NCBI GenBank assembly: GCA_965248815.1
Contig: CBDFKK010000007.1
Location: forward strand, 186,001 to 250,000
DNA length: 64,000 nucleotides
Source of the DNA: CBDFKK01 sp965248815
Lineage (GTDB): Bacteria; Pseudomonadota; Alphaproteobacteria; SMXP01
Reading direction: 5' to 3'
The notes beneath the pieces were generated by a model, which did not search any database, was not told where the DNA came from, and worked only from the letters and a program-made list of their open reading frames with translations. The translations under genes were made by a program, and so were the position numbers. This document shows, piece after piece, positions 1-9,727 of this stretch (its first letter is position 1; each line of letters begins with the position of its first letter).

Positions 1-2
1 GC

Positions 3-578
3 GACGGCGTACTTGTCTGGGGCCGCTTTTATGCCATCGACATTCACCCCAAAACACCTTTGGTCGGCATGTTGCACGCGACCATGGTCTATCAATTCTT
101 TGAGGACGGCAGCATGGGTGTTGGCGGCTTCTTAGGCGTCATGCCCGGAACGAAAGTCGAAGAGGACCTTGCGGGCCTTGCCAAAGTGACGGAAGACCAT
201 TTCGCCAAATATGGGCAGAGCGATCAGCTCCCGATGTACCGGCAGTTTTTGTGCAAAGGCACCGAGGAAACGCGCGAAGAGTTTCGCCGTCAGGCCGCTT
301 GCAAGGGCGCGAGCTTCTATGGACCACCGGTCTATCGCGATGATATCGAGAAGAGCTACATTTTTGTCGAGGAGTTCTTCGAAAAGTTTGTCGACGCCTA
401 TATGGAAACTATTATAAAGCGCGCCGACGATCCGTTCACTGAAGAAGATGTTGCCGAACAGGATGCCATGCGCGTCCGGTGGCTAATCGATCAAGTGTTT
501 TCCGATCCGTTTGCCAGCAAAATCGTGCCTTGGGACGCCTGGGCATTTCAAAACATGCCGCCGGTGCTGAAGTTTTAG
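3..578 (+). CDS. Hypothetical protein, 5' end outside window
   Basis: The reading frame is open from the first bases of the window, so the N-terminus is missing. About 191 residues are visible, ending at a TAG. I do not recognise the family. The visible part is rich in acidic and aromatic residues, has no membrane segment and no signal peptide, and ends in a hydrophobic stretch (DAWAFQNMPPVLKF). It reads as a soluble protein with an alpha-helical C-terminal half. It converges on the UbiD-family gene, with only 7 bp between the two stop codons. The frame is very probably real because no longer frame competes with it; the function is unknown. Confidence 0.6.
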   Translation, partial: DGVLVWGRFYAIDIHPKTPLVGMLHATMVYQFFEDGSMGVGGFLGVMPGTKVEEDLAGLAKVTEDHFAKYGQSDQLPMYRQFLCKGTEETREEFRRQAACKGASFYGPPVYRDDIEKSYIFVEEFFEKFVDAYMETIIKRADDPFTEEDVAEQDAMRVRWLIDQVFSDPFASKIVPWDAWAFQNMPPVLKF

Positions 579-585
579 TCGGGAC

Positions 586-2082
586 CTAAAACCCGTCGAA
601 ATACTCGTCCCACTTCTTGTCGATGCGCGCGAAGGATTCAGGCGCGCCCTCTTCCAAGAGCGTACGCGAATAAGGCGGCCAGCTTTCAGGCCCGCCCTCG
701 CCCGGCAATTGGCGCGTGGCATCGATCACCATTTTGCTCGATAGGCCGCGACTGGGCAGGCTGGGATCGGGCGCCCGTTGCAAGGTTTGCGGAATATAAA
801 GATGCGCGCTCGGTTGCCAGCGGGCGCCGATGGCGTGGAGGATCGAGAGCGGATCGAGGATGTTGATGTCCTTGTCGACTACGATCACAGTCTTGCTGCC
901 GAACGGCGTCGCCGTAATTGTCTGGCCCACTTGAATGCCTTCGCCTGGCGCACGCTTGTCGATAGACACGACCGCAAAACCGAACGCCCCGGGCATGAGA
1001 TAATAGCCGGTCAGGTTAGGCAAGAGCGCTTTGTAGCGAAAATACTCGGCCGCCAATTGCGGGCTCATGGGCATGTCATTGGTGACGCCCGTAAACGAGT
1101 TCATGATCCATGGCTGATGGCGATGGGTGATCGCCGTGATGTTCATGAAAAAATTCTTCGGCTCTTGGGGGCCCATATAACCGTACATCTCCGCATACGG
1201 ACCTTCTTCTTCAAATTGATCGAGCGGAATTTCCCCTTCAATAATCATCTCGGCAGTTGCGGGCACCAGATAGTCCACCGTTTCGCATTTGACGAGCTGG
1301 ACCGGCTTGCCCCGCAGGCCCCCAGCGATCGGCAATTCGCTTTCGCCGAGACCCGCCATGCGATTGCTGCTGACGGCGAATGTGATTGGGTCCGAGCCCA
1401 GCGCAATGGCACATTGGGCGACTTTCTCGCCGCGCCGCCGCTTGGCATTCAAAATGAGCCAGCCGTGCTGGCCCGGGGACGGATTAACCGCGATCTTTTT
1501 CTTGTCTTTGATCTGACAACGATAGGTGCCCATGTTCGGGCCGATCTCGTCGTCATGAAGAAACACCGAGCCCATATTCAGATAGCGACCCGCGTCCGCC
1601 GGATTGTTCTTGAGAAACGCATATTGAAGTATGTCGATGTCGTCGCCGGTGTGGATGACTTCTTTGCAAGGCGCCGCAGAGGCGTCGACTTCTTTGGGTT
1701 CTTCGGTCAGCCATTTCCCGTTACCGTGCCGGCGCGCGCCAATGGCATCGATGACAGTCTTGTAGAGCAATTGCTCGTCCTCGGAGTCCGTCTCGATTCC
1801 GAAGGTCATCGCTTCGTCGGCCCAACTGCCGTACGGATTACAAATAAGTGGGCCGTCGCGCCATTCGCCGTCGATCTTCACGCGCTCGATCAAAAGTGCC
1901 GGTGCCCGGTCTTTACCGAGCCGGTCGATCATGCGGTAAGCCAGCGCCGTCACCTCATAATAATCTTGATCCACTTCCGGGATGCGCAATAGCCGGCCTT
2001 TCGCTTCCAGCGCGTAGATGTAATCGCGCATGGAGTCGTAGGGGCCAAGTTGAGGATGGTTTTCGGTCGGCTGAGAGGACAC
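586..2082 (-). CDS. UbiD family decarboxylase
   Basis: This protein of about 498 residues belongs to the UbiD family, which carries out reversible (de)carboxylation of aromatic or unsaturated acids with prenylated FMN. Visible family features are the N-terminal MRDYIYALEAKGRLLRI, the region GTYRCQIKD with the likely cofactor-binding Arg, and EGEIPLDQFEEEGPYAEMYG, holding the acidic residues of the Glu-Arg-Glu centre. I chose GTG 2082 because AGGAG lies 7 nt upstream; GTG 2091 and ATG 2031 are alternatives. No UbiX prenyltransferase lies nearby, so the cofactor would have to be made elsewhere. The substrate is unknown; with other oxygenases in the window, an aromatic-acid role is an inference. 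Confidence 0.85.
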   Translation of the reverse strand: MSSQPTENHPQLGPYDSMRDYIYALEAKGRLLRIPEVDQDYYEVTALAYRMIDRLGKDRAPALLIERVKIDGEWRDGPLICNPYGSWADEAMTFGIETDSEDEQLLYKTVIDAIGARRHGNGKWLTEEPKEVDASAAPCKEVIHTGDDIDILQYAFLKNNPADAGRYLNMGSVFLHDDEIGPNMGTYRCQIKDKKKIAVNPSPGQHGWLILNAKRRRGEKVAQCAIALGSDPITFAVSSNRMAGLGESELPIAGGLRGKPVQLVKCETVDYLVPATAEMIIEGEIPLDQFEEEGPYAEMYGYMGPQEPKNFFMNITAITHRHQPWIMNSFTGVTNDMPMSPQLAAEYFRYKALLPNLTGYYLMPGAFGFAVVSIDKRAPGEGIQVGQTITATPFGSKTVIVVDKDINILDPLSILHAIGARWQPSAHLYIPQTLQRAPDPSLPSRGLSSKMVIDATRQLPGEGGPESWPPYSRTLLEEGAPESFARIDKKWDEYFDGF

Positions 2083-2190
2083 GGGGCGCACTCCTGTCGA
2101 TGGTTTTGGCTTGTGGTCGCTCTATATACGGCGGGCAAACCGAAAGGACCATATTTGACCGCCCGTGGTCACCACGCAGATGGCGATGTT

Positions 2191-2739
2191 TCAGCTGCCA
2201 CAAATAAACTCAAAGCTCTCGCAGACCACCGGCAAGTCCTCACGCCATTCAATGCCCCACGCCTTACACTGGCTTTGATAGTAGGCACGATGAACTCTGC
2301 GCCAATGTGCGAGGCTCAAATCGCCTTCGCCTTCTGAGGTGGCAAACACCTTGCCCACTTGACTGAATAGCACCACATCAACCTTGGTCAGACGCACTAG
2401 GCAGCGCGGCACGAGACCGCTGCCGAGGATGATCCAATCGTCGCCGACTGTGCGGCGCGAGACGTCACTTTGTTCGAAATCGATTTCCAGATGCGCCGTT
2501 GCCTTCTTCTGACCGGAAATGATCAGGCCAATCAGCTCGTCCATTTCAGGCGCCAGCACCGGATCGGCAAGCGTGGTCGCGTGAACGGTGGCAGCCCTTA
2601 GCTTGCCTGCAAGTTTAACCTCATTTCGATAGCTACGGATGAGATCGGTGTCGGCTTTGATCAAAAGGACTGGCCTTCTTATTTCAGTATTCGGATAAAC
2701 CAAATTGAATCTGCGCCATTGGCTGCCAACACGATACAC
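2191..2739 (-). CDS. ASCH domain-containing protein
   Basis: The C-terminal two thirds match the ASCH fold, a small beta-barrel related to PUA domains and thought to bind RNA. The pattern is typical: APEMDELIGLIISGQKKATA, then WIILGSGLVPRCLVRLTKVD, then EGEGDLSLAHWRRVH and EDLPVVCESFEFI. The first 60 or so residues have no clear counterpart. The start is uncertain: GTG 2739 gives the full frame, but it lies only 34 bp from the divergent DUF1838 gene, and an internal start near the ASCH core is possible. It is a single cytoplasmic protein with no operon partner. Cellular role unknown. Confidence 0.7.
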   Translation of the reverse strand: MYRVGSQWRRFNLVYPNTEIRRPVLLIKADTDLIRSYRNEVKLAGKLRAATVHATTLADPVLAPEMDELIGLIISGQKKATAHLEIDFEQSDVSRRTVGDDWIILGSGLVPRCLVRLTKVDVVLFSQVGKVFATSEGEGDLSLAHWRRVHRAYYQSQCKAWGIEWREDLPVVCESFEFICGS

Positions 2740-2773
2740 TCAATCAACTGAATTCCATTCCAGGGGGAAGATT

Positions 2774-3631
2774 ATGATCAAGTCACCACACATTCTAAGC
2801 CGCCGCGCCGCACTCGGCGCCGTTGCCGGCGCCGCAGCAACAGGCCTTGCAGCGCCCGCCTTTGCCGGCAGCCACGGCTCGACACTCGACCTATCAAATG
2901 ACGACGATCTGTTGACAGCTCTTGCCAAAATGCGCGGCAGCACCGACGGGCGGCTCTCCATGGGCTGGGTGATCGGCACGCGCTACGCGGTGGTCAACAG
3001 TTTGGCGACGCCCATGTGGGGAATTTTGGCGGGCACTTTCAGCCGCTATCAAAAAATCTCCGATGACACATATGAAGTGAAAAGCATAGAGGTCGCCTAT
3101 TTCACAGATCTTGAGACCGGCAAACTCAAAGAGACTTGGGACAATCCGTTTACGGATACGACTGTCGAACTCGCGCGCACGCGCATGGGACCGTCCACGT
3201 TCACCATGACCAAACAGAAGCTCACGATCCCAAGCCCGTCGGGAGAAGCTTCCGGCATGGAAATCGAGCACGAGTTCATGACTCCGGTCGTCGTCGGCGA
3301 CGACGTCTGGATCACCGAAGAGATCCAAGTCGATGGCCCGCCCATGGGACCAGGCGGAAGCAAATTCGCCTACAACGAAATGACCACCTACCACAGCACT
3401 ATGTCGGAGCTCGCCAAGGACGGCGGCGCCGTTGCCACGTCCGTTCAATACCAAAGCCTTGTGAGCTTCCGGCCCTGGATGGCGTTCGGCGACATTGTCG
3501 GCCACACGACAGGGCGCGGTGGCGGCCGCCACATTTCTAAAGTCGAAGACTTCCCCAAATATTATGTCGAGCTGACGGAAAAATATAACGCCGACGTTTT
3601 GGACGATCCCATCGCCGTTTTGGAAGGGTGA
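2774..3631 (+). CDS. DUF1838 family protein, Tat-exported
   Basis: A 285-residue protein that begins with a twin-arginine signal (SRRAALGAVAGAAATGLAAP, cut near AFA-GSHG), so it is exported folded to the periplasm. The mature part fits the DUF1838 family, whose biochemical role is not established. It is rich in beta-strand motifs and Gly-rich loops (GPPMGPGGSKF, GHTTGRGGGRH). The start ATG 2774 is preceded by AGGGGGAAG at good spacing; in-frame codons further upstream lack a ribosome site and would bury the Tat signal. It is transcribed alone, divergent from the ASCH gene. Family assignment is from recall of the pattern. Confidence 0.75.
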   Translation: MIKSPHILSRRAALGAVAGAAATGLAAPAFAGSHGSTLDLSNDDDLLTALAKMRGSTDGRLSMGWVIGTRYAVVNSLATPMWGILAGTFSRYQKISDDTYEVKSIEVAYFTDLETGKLKETWDNPFTDTTVELARTRMGPSTFTMTKQKLTIPSPSGEASGMEIEHEFMTPVVVGDDVWITEEIQVDGPPMGPGGSKFAYNEMTTYHSTMSELAKDGGAVATSVQYQSLVSFRPWMAFGDIVGHTTGRGGGRHISKVEDFPKYYVELTEKYNADVLDDPIAVLEG

Positions 3632-3779
3632 GATTTCTCTCTGTGTCATTCCCGGGCCCGTTCAATGTAGGCTGAGAGACGCAAAGCGTTAACGCCTGCA
3701 CGGGATTTGCACAAAATCTCCGCGATATCTCCGCACTTCCGCCATCAGGTTTGCAAGCCGGACGCCTATCAAGGGCGCC

Positions 3780-5309
3780 ATGGAAATTGCACCGGGACAT
3801 CAACTCAAAAACTTGCCATTCGCCACCATCGTGTTTGGCATGGCGGCTGCCGTTCTGGCTTTCGAGCCGATCCGCTGGCTCATCAACACCTGGCGCGATC
3901 CATCTTACGACTCTCAAGGCTTCATCGTTTTTTGCGTCTGTCTCGGGCTCTTTGTGTGGAGTTTTTCAAGCCCGCGGCGGACACATGCGCCGGATCGTGC
4001 GCAGGTCGCGGTTCTACTCCTTGCCGCGACCGCGCTGATCCGGCTGTTGGGTCAAGTCTTGGCGGTCAACATCATTGGCGCCATTGCGCTCGTCGTTGAC
4101 GTCTACGCCATTGCTCTTCTTTTCGGCCTGCCCGACCGGCGCCGTGTTGTGTCGCCCGGCTGGCTCGCTCTTTGCTTTGCGTTTGCGCTGCCCATCGAGC
4201 GCATCGTCCAGCGGGTCGCCGGATACGGCCTGCAACACATTTCCGCCGACGGCGCCTGCCTTGTGCTCGGCAGCTTCTTCGACAACGTCGCCTGCAACGG
4301 CATCCGCATTCTTCTTAACAACCAAGATGTGCTCATCGACCTGCCCTGCTCGGGCGCACGGTCCATCGTGTTCTTGCTCCTCTTTTACGCCGCCACTATG
4401 GCGGTGAGCCGGCCTCCCTTTGCACTCAGCGTTGCTGGTTTGGTCATCACCCTCGGCGTCAGCGTCATGATCAACGTCCTGCGCATTTCGACACTTGCAA
4501 TAGGGATCGCCTTTCCTGATGCCGTTGGTGTCGACGTCATGGCAGCGCCCTGGCACGACCTCATTGGGCTCACCGCGCTTGCGCTCGGATGTATCCCCAT
4601 CATTTTCTGGGCACGCTTCGTCGGCGCCAAGTCAACCCAACCGTTGACGCCGGCACGCCGATCTACATTCCTTGGCAAAGTAACGGACTTTCGCATCCGG
4701 CCTCTTTGGTCCGCATTCGGTTTGCTGGCTGTTGCACTCACTATCGTCAACTTGCCGAAAACACCGGTCGATATTTCACAAAAAAATATTCCGGTTGCGC
4801 TGCCCGCCTCGATCGATGGCCGAGCTGCCCGGCCAATCGCATTGTCGTCTTACGAGACGCTCTATTTCACCGAATATGGCGGAACCGCGAAAAAGGCCGC
4901 TTACGGACAACACAGTCTGTTGGTTGTCCGAACGTCTGCGCCGCTCCGTCATTTACACAATCCGGAAATTTGCCTGCGCGGTCTTGGCTTTGACGTCGCC
5001 TACCAAGGAATTTTCTACGACCCCTTGCCCACGTCCATCTACAAAGCCACGAGTCCTGATGGACAAAGTTATCGCGTCGCCGTGACGTTTACGTCGGACC
5101 AAGGCGACGTTTCCACCAACATTTCCGAAGTCGTCTGGCGCTGGCTCAATGACCGATCGACAGTATGGTCGGGCATTCAGCGCATTTCACCTTGGGACAT
5201 GAATGCCGCCGAACTTAACGATTGGGATCGGGCCATCGCGTCCATCCTCGATATCAATCCCGAACTTCATCTCACCGCTACCAACCTCAAGGGAGAGGAC
5301 CATGTCTAA
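3780..5309 (+). CDS. Exosortase fused to an EpsI-like domain
   Basis: A 509-residue integral membrane cysteine protease/transpeptidase of the exosortase family. Such enzymes cut PEP-CTERM tails at the cytoplasmic membrane and are thought to pass the protein on for surface attachment. The N-terminal 290 residues hold about eight membrane helices and the three catalytic residues: Cys190 in DLPCSGARS, Arg235 in INVLRIST, and His259 in APWHDLIG. The C-terminal 200 residues are an EpsI-like (DUF3485) domain, with the signature LHNPEICLRGLGF. Its stop overlaps the start of the VIT/VWA target gene by 8 bp, so the two are translationally coupled. The setting resembles single-target exosortases such as XrtT, but I cannot fix the subtype. 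Confidence 0.88.
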   Translation: MEIAPGHQLKNLPFATIVFGMAAAVLAFEPIRWLINTWRDPSYDSQGFIVFCVCLGLFVWSFSSPRRTHAPDRAQVAVLLLAATALIRLLGQVLAVNIIGAIALVVDVYAIALLFGLPDRRRVVSPGWLALCFAFALPIERIVQRVAGYGLQHISADGACLVLGSFFDNVACNGIRILLNNQDVLIDLPCSGARSIVFLLLFYAATMAVSRPPFALSVAGLVITLGVSVMINVLRISTLAIGIAFPDAVGVDVMAAPWHDLIGLTALALGCIPIIFWARFVGAKSTQPLTPARRSTFLGKVTDFRIRPLWSAFGLLAVALTIVNLPKTPVDISQKNIPVALPASIDGRAARPIALSSYETLYFTEYGGTAKKAAYGQHSLLVVRTSAPLRHLHNPEICLRGLGFDVAYQGIFYDPLPTSIYKATSPDGQSYRVAVTFTSDQGDVSTNISEVVWRWLNDRSTVWSGIQRISPWDMNAAELNDWDRAIASILDINPELHLTATNLKGEDHV

Positions 5310-7407
5310 AATCTGGTTTCTTGCATTCTGTATTTGCTTGACCATCGGCGGCACGAAAGTTTTCGCCGCCGCCGAAGATGAGCTCGGCGGCACCGTGACC
5401 GCGACCGTCGACGGCCAGCGCATTTACTTTCCGGCGCTAAAGACCGAAATCGACGCCAACATTCAAGGCGGCGTCGCCACGGTCAGGGTCATTCAGACCT
5501 TCGACAATCCGACTGACCGGCCGTTGCAGGCGACATATCTGTTTCCCATGAACAAGGACTCCGCCGTCTACGCCATGACCATGGAAGTCGGCGACGAGAT
5601 CATCCAAGCGGAAATTCAAAAGAAAGAGGAGGCCGAACAAACTTTCCAAAAAGCAAAGAGCGAGGGTAAAGCGGCGGCCCTCCTCACTCAATTTCGGCCG
5701 AACATGTTCACGCAAAAAATAGCCAACCTCATGCCCGGCCTGCCGGTCAAAGTCACCCTCGATTATGTCCAAACCGTCCCCAAGGTCGACGATGCCTATG
5801 AGCTCGTCGTCCCCCTCGTGGTAGGTCCGCGTTACCAGCCCCTTGGCGCGGGCCTACCCCCCGCGGAGCTGGGACCTGAACTTGCGGCCGCGCAAGACGT
5901 GCGCAGCGACACGACATTCGGCCAATGGGAAGTCGAACAGCTGCCCGCCTATCCCGACGTCACTGGTCTCACTCTGCCCAAGACCATCGAAAAGGAACGG
6001 GTTTCGATTCGCGTCGCGCTCAACGCGGGCGTCGATATTGAACGGGCCGTGAGCGCGACTCATGCGATCAATGTTAAGGGCGGCGATACGGCCAAGACAG
6101 TCTCTCTCGGCAAAGGGGAAGTGCTCGACAATGCTGACTTCGTCCTGCGCTACACGCTGGCGGGCGAAGACACCAAAGCTGGACTTCTCACTCACAGAGA
6201 TGAACGCGGCGGTTTTTTCAATTTCATGATCGAACCCCCCGTGCTGCCCAAGACCGAGGACGTGACGCCCCGCGAGATCGTTTTCGTCTTGGACACGTCG
6301 GGCTCCATGAGCGGTGAGCCGGTCGCGGCCAGCAAGCTCTTCATGAAGCATGCGCTCAAGAACCTGCGCAAGACCGATTACTTCCGAATCATTCGCTTCG
6401 GCAACAATGCGACCGAGTTCACCTCCGGTCCCGTACCAGCGAGCCTTGCCAATCTTCGGGTAGGCCAATCGTACGTTGACTCGCTTCGAGCCGGAGGCGG
6501 CACAGAAATTCCCAGTGCCATTCGTCAGGCATTCGCCATTCGCGAAGCCCCCGGCACCATGCGCATTGTCGTCTTTCTGACCGATGGTTACATCGGCAAC
6601 GAGTCCGAAGTCCTCGAGATGATCGCCGATGAGATTAACAATTCACGGATCTATGCTCTCGGCGTCGGCACGTCGGTCAACCGTTACTTACTCGACGAAA
6701 TGGGACGTATGGGCCGCGGCTTTGCCCGCTATATCGATCCGACGGAAAACACCGAAGACGTTGCCATTGAGCTTGCCGCCAAAATCGAGACGCCGGTGCT
6801 CACCGACATCGATGTGGATTGGGGCACGCTCGACGTGAGCGGTGTGACTCCATTTCAAATTCCGGATCTGTTCGCCGGTGGCTCTATCCGCCTTCAGGGC
6901 CAATTTGACGGCAGCGGCACCCACACCGTATTCGTCAACGGACTCGTGAATGGCGCAAAAGCCTCTCTGCCTGTCGAGATAAAATTGCCAAACAAGAACT
7001 CCGGCGAGTCGAGCGAAGCCATCCCGCTGATTTGGGCGCGAGCTCAAATCGGCGAGCACATGCGGCTCATCAACACGCCAGACTATTTGCGCCACACCAA
7101 TCTCGACGACACCGAGCTTAAAGAAAAGGTCACACAAATCGGACTCGACTATTCATTGTCAACAAGGTGGACGTCCTTTGTCGCGGTGTCGAAAAAAGTC
7201 GTCAACCAAAAGCCTGAAGACTCCATAGACGCAGAAGTCCCGCTTGCCATGGTCAAAGGCGTCGGGCCTGAAGCCTACGGACTGCAGGGCACGTACGTCG
7301 CGCAAAACTTCGCGGGCGGCGCCACGCCAGAGCCTGAAGTCTGGGCCATATTGGTCGTGCTGATGTTCGCCAGCCTCTTTGCACTGCGAAGACGACGGAC
7401 TGCATAA
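5302..7407 (+). CDS. VIT and VWA domain protein with PEP-CTERM tail
   Basis: A 701-residue surface or envelope protein and the probable dedicated substrate of the exosortase upstream. Order of parts: signal peptide (about 1-24), a VIT (vault/inter-alpha-trypsin) domain with QTFDNPTDRPLQATYLFPM, a VWA domain with the metal-ion site DTSGS at 331-335, a beta-rich segment, and a C-terminal sorting signal (PEPEVWAILVVLMFASLFAL followed by RRRR). Start ATG 5302 follows GGGAGAGG and overlaps the exosortase stop. The architecture is like inter-alpha-trypsin-inhibitor heavy-chain proteins of bacteria, which are thought to bind metal and protein ligands. The exported, sorted location is inferred from both end signals. 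Confidence 0.9.
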   Translation: MSKIWFLAFCICLTIGGTKVFAAAEDELGGTVTATVDGQRIYFPALKTEIDANIQGGVATVRVIQTFDNPTDRPLQATYLFPMNKDSAVYAMTMEVGDEIIQAEIQKKEEAEQTFQKAKSEGKAAALLTQFRPNMFTQKIANLMPGLPVKVTLDYVQTVPKVDDAYELVVPLVVGPRYQPLGAGLPPAELGPELAAAQDVRSDTTFGQWEVEQLPAYPDVTGLTLPKTIEKERVSIRVALNAGVDIERAVSATHAINVKGGDTAKTVSLGKGEVLDNADFVLRYTLAGEDTKAGLLTHRDERGGFFNFMIEPPVLPKTEDVTPREIVFVLDTSGSMSGEPVAASKLFMKHALKNLRKTDYFRIIRFGNNATEFTSGPVPASLANLRVGQSYVDSLRAGGGTEIPSAIRQAFAIREAPGTMRIVVFLTDGYIGNESEVLEMIADEINNSRIYALGVGTSVNRYLLDEMGRMGRGFARYIDPTENTEDVAIELAAKIETPVLTDIDVDWGTLDVSGVTPFQIPDLFAGGSIRLQGQFDGSGTHTVFVNGLVNGAKASLPVEIKLPNKNSGESSEAIPLIWARAQIGEHMRLINTPDYLRHTNLDDTELKEKVTQIGLDYSLSTRWTSFVAVSKKVVNQKPEDSIDAEVPLAMVKGVGPEAYGLQGTYVAQNFAGGATPEPEVWAILVVLMFASLFALRRRRTA

Positions 7408-7411
7408 GTGT

Positions 7412-8950
7412 ATGCGCGCCCTAGCCAACATTCACCGGGCCGCTCAACAAGAATTGAGGGGGAAGGCAGTCACCTGCCTTCTCCTCATCATTCTCGCTGA
7501 TTTTCTTTTTTACGATCATACGCTCGGGTGGACCGGCGCTCTCTTCGGCCTGGGCCTCGTGCTCGTAGTTCTGGGGCATAACAGCCGGATTATCCAGGCA
7601 CCGAGCGCCGCGATCACTTTGCCGCTCATGCTGGGGCTCATTAGCGCTCTCATCGAAAGCCCCGACATACTCCCCATCACATTTTTTGCATTGGGTATCG
7701 CCTTCCTCGGCATTTCAAGGAACTACACCCGGCTTACGAACGGCCTTACCTGGACAAAGCGCGTACTCAGCTTTGTCTTACTCACAGTCTTTCGTATCTT
7801 CAGCGACGTAGAAGCGGCGCGCAGATACGGAAAGCGCAGGCCCAACCACGATCGCACGACGGTTGCTTTCAGAAATTGGTTATTGCCATTTGTCCTGTCG
7901 CTCGTCTTCATTGTCTTATTCGCTGTCGCCAATCCCGTCATCGACGACTGGATTGACCAAATCGATTGGCGCGAACTGAGGGAACTCTTCTCGATTAAAC
8001 GCATTGCCTTTTGGTTCGCGACTATGATTTTCTGTTGGGCAGTAATTAGGCCACGGCTGAGGCTGCCGTTGCGACCCGACGTCGAAGAAAAGCTCGACCG
8101 GTCTCCTGCCTTCTATGAAGACTTCATTCGTGCCGGCGCCGTTTATCGCGCGCTTTTCGTCTTCAATGCTTTGTTCCTCGTGCAAACGGGACTCGACGTC
8201 ACCTACCTCTATGGCCTGTCTGAATTGCCCGATGGCATGACCTTTGCGGAATATGCTCATCGCGGCGCTTATCCGCTCATTGCAACCGCACTTTTGGCGG
8301 CGCTCTTTGTGCTTGTTGCCTTGCGCCCCGGCAGCGTGACGGAACGCATTCCGTTCATTCGCATGCTTGTTTATGTTTGGATCGCCCAAAACGTTTTTCT
8401 GGTTTTGTCGTCGGTTTGGCGTCTTTCGCTTTATGTCGAGGAATATTCGCTCACCTATCTGCGAGTCGCCGCCTTCATTTGGATGGTCTGTGTCGCTGCA
8501 GGCCTCGTTTGGATCAAATTGCGTCTCGTCTATGCCAAGTCCGGCGAGTTGCTGATCAATGTCAATCTGATCACGGTCGCGAGCATTCTCTATATCTGCT
8601 GTTTCCTCAAATTCGGCGGATTCATTGCGGACTACAACGTTGCGCACAGCCGCGAGATCAGCGGCACCGGCCAGCCCCTCGATCTTGGTTATCTGAGACA
8701 AATCGGTGTCGATGCATTACCCGCAGTTCAGACCTTTCTCGATCAAAGGGAAGACGTCACAACTAAGTCCATGACGGCGGCCCAATACGAGGCTCGTTGG
8801 ATCAATGAAGTGAACAATGGGGTCACAGATTGGCGAGCTTGGACTTATCGGCTCTATAGGCTGTCCGGTCACATCGATCGCAGCGCACCAATCCGAAATC
8901 GCCTTGCAGAGGGCGGTAACGGTTGGATGGTCGAACCGCGACAAGAATGA
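7412..8950 (+). CDS. DUF4173 multi-pass membrane protein
   Basis: A polytopic membrane protein of 512 residues with about ten to twelve hydrophobic helices. The opening (LADFLFYDHTLGWTGALFGL) and the central FVFNALFLVQTGLDVTYLYG are what I associate with the DUF4173 family; function unknown. The start is taken as ATG 7412, five bases after the stop of the VIT/VWA gene. An in-frame ATG at 7379 lies inside that gene and is less likely. It sits in the middle of a five-gene run with exosortase, target, response regulator and kinase, which suggests a role in the same envelope system, for instance handling the sorted protein. That link is inference from gene order. Confidence 0.75.
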   Translation: MRALANIHRAAQQELRGKAVTCLLLIILADFLFYDHTLGWTGALFGLGLVLVVLGHNSRIIQAPSAAITLPLMLGLISALIESPDILPITFFALGIAFLGISRNYTRLTNGLTWTKRVLSFVLLTVFRIFSDVEAARRYGKRRPNHDRTTVAFRNWLLPFVLSLVFIVLFAVANPVIDDWIDQIDWRELRELFSIKRIAFWFATMIFCWAVIRPRLRLPLRPDVEEKLDRSPAFYEDFIRAGAVYRALFVFNALFLVQTGLDVTYLYGLSELPDGMTFAEYAHRGAYPLIATALLAALFVLVALRPGSVTERIPFIRMLVYVWIAQNVFLVLSSVWRLSLYVEEYSLTYLRVAAFIWMVCVAAGLVWIKLRLVYAKSGELLINVNLITVASILYICCFLKFGGFIADYNVAHSREISGTGQPLDLGYLRQIGVDALPAVQTFLDQREDVTTKSMTAAQYEARWINEVNNGVTDWRAWTYRLYRLSGHIDRSAPIRNRLAEGGNGWMVEPRQE

Positions 8951-8983
8951 CTCTTTGTTGTTTCAGGCCTCCGAGGTGTCCTA

Positions 8984-9727
8984 ATGAATGAGTACTGTTA
9001 TGATCTGCGCGAGCGGCGATTTGAGGCACTTCGCATGGCAAAAAAAATTCTGGTCGTGGACGACGACCCCCATATCCGCGACGTCGTCAAATTCGCATTG
9101 GACAAGGCCGGGTATGTCCCATTTGAAGCAAAAAACGGCAACGAAGCGGTCGCCGCTGTGTCGCGACACGGGCCCGATCTTATGGTTCTCGATATCAACA
9201 TGCCGGAGATGGATGGCATCGAAGTCTGCAAGCTGATTCGGAAATCCTCCGATTTACCGATCCTATTCCTCTCTTCGCGGGACGATGAAATCGATCGCAT
9301 TCTGGGACTGGAGATCGGCGGCGATGATTACGTGACCAAGCCGTTTAGCCCGCGTGAGCTGGTCGCCCGGATCAATGTCATCCTAAGGCGGAGCATTGCA
9401 AATGCTCAGGTTCCCGAAGCAGACGAGCCGCTGTCTCATGGCTTGCTCACGCTCGATCCGGAAAAACACCTGGTGGCGTGGAATGGGCACGGGGTCGAAC
9501 TCACCGCAACTACATTTCACATTTTGCAAACGCTAATCAAAAATCCGGAACGGGTGTTTAACCGCAACAATATTATGGACTAGGCCTATGAGGCCAACAT
9601 CCATGTCAGCGACCGGACTATCGACAGCCACATTCGGCACATCCGTCACAAATTTGCGGAAACAGGCTGCGACTCGGTCATTCAAACAGTCCACGGCATT
9701 GGTTACAAGTTAGGGCCATGCAAGTAA
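8984..9727 (+). pseudogene. OmpR-type response regulator, interrupted by an amber codon
   Basis: The frame encodes a receiver domain (from MAKKILVVDDD at 9035; phospho-acceptor Asp in LMVLDINMPEMDG; conserved Lys in DDYVTKPFSPREL) and a winged-helix DNA-binding domain. A TAG at 9581-9583 ends it after 199 codons, before the recognition helix. Beyond the TAG the same frame stays open and supplies exactly the missing part (IHVSDRTIDSHIRHIRHKF, then VIQTVHGIGYKLG), ending at 9727 and overlapping the kinase start by 10 bp. The product as read would keep the receiver but lack DNA binding. Start 8984 has GAGGTG upstream; 9035 is the usual family start. Nonsense mutation or read-through cannot be told apart here. 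Confidence 0.85.

Noticed and set aside
778..1992. A 404-codon open frame on the plus strand opposite the UbiD gene
   Set aside because: It is the mirror of a clear UbiD-family protein, has an arginine/histidine-rich composition typical of antisense frames, and has no ribosome site.
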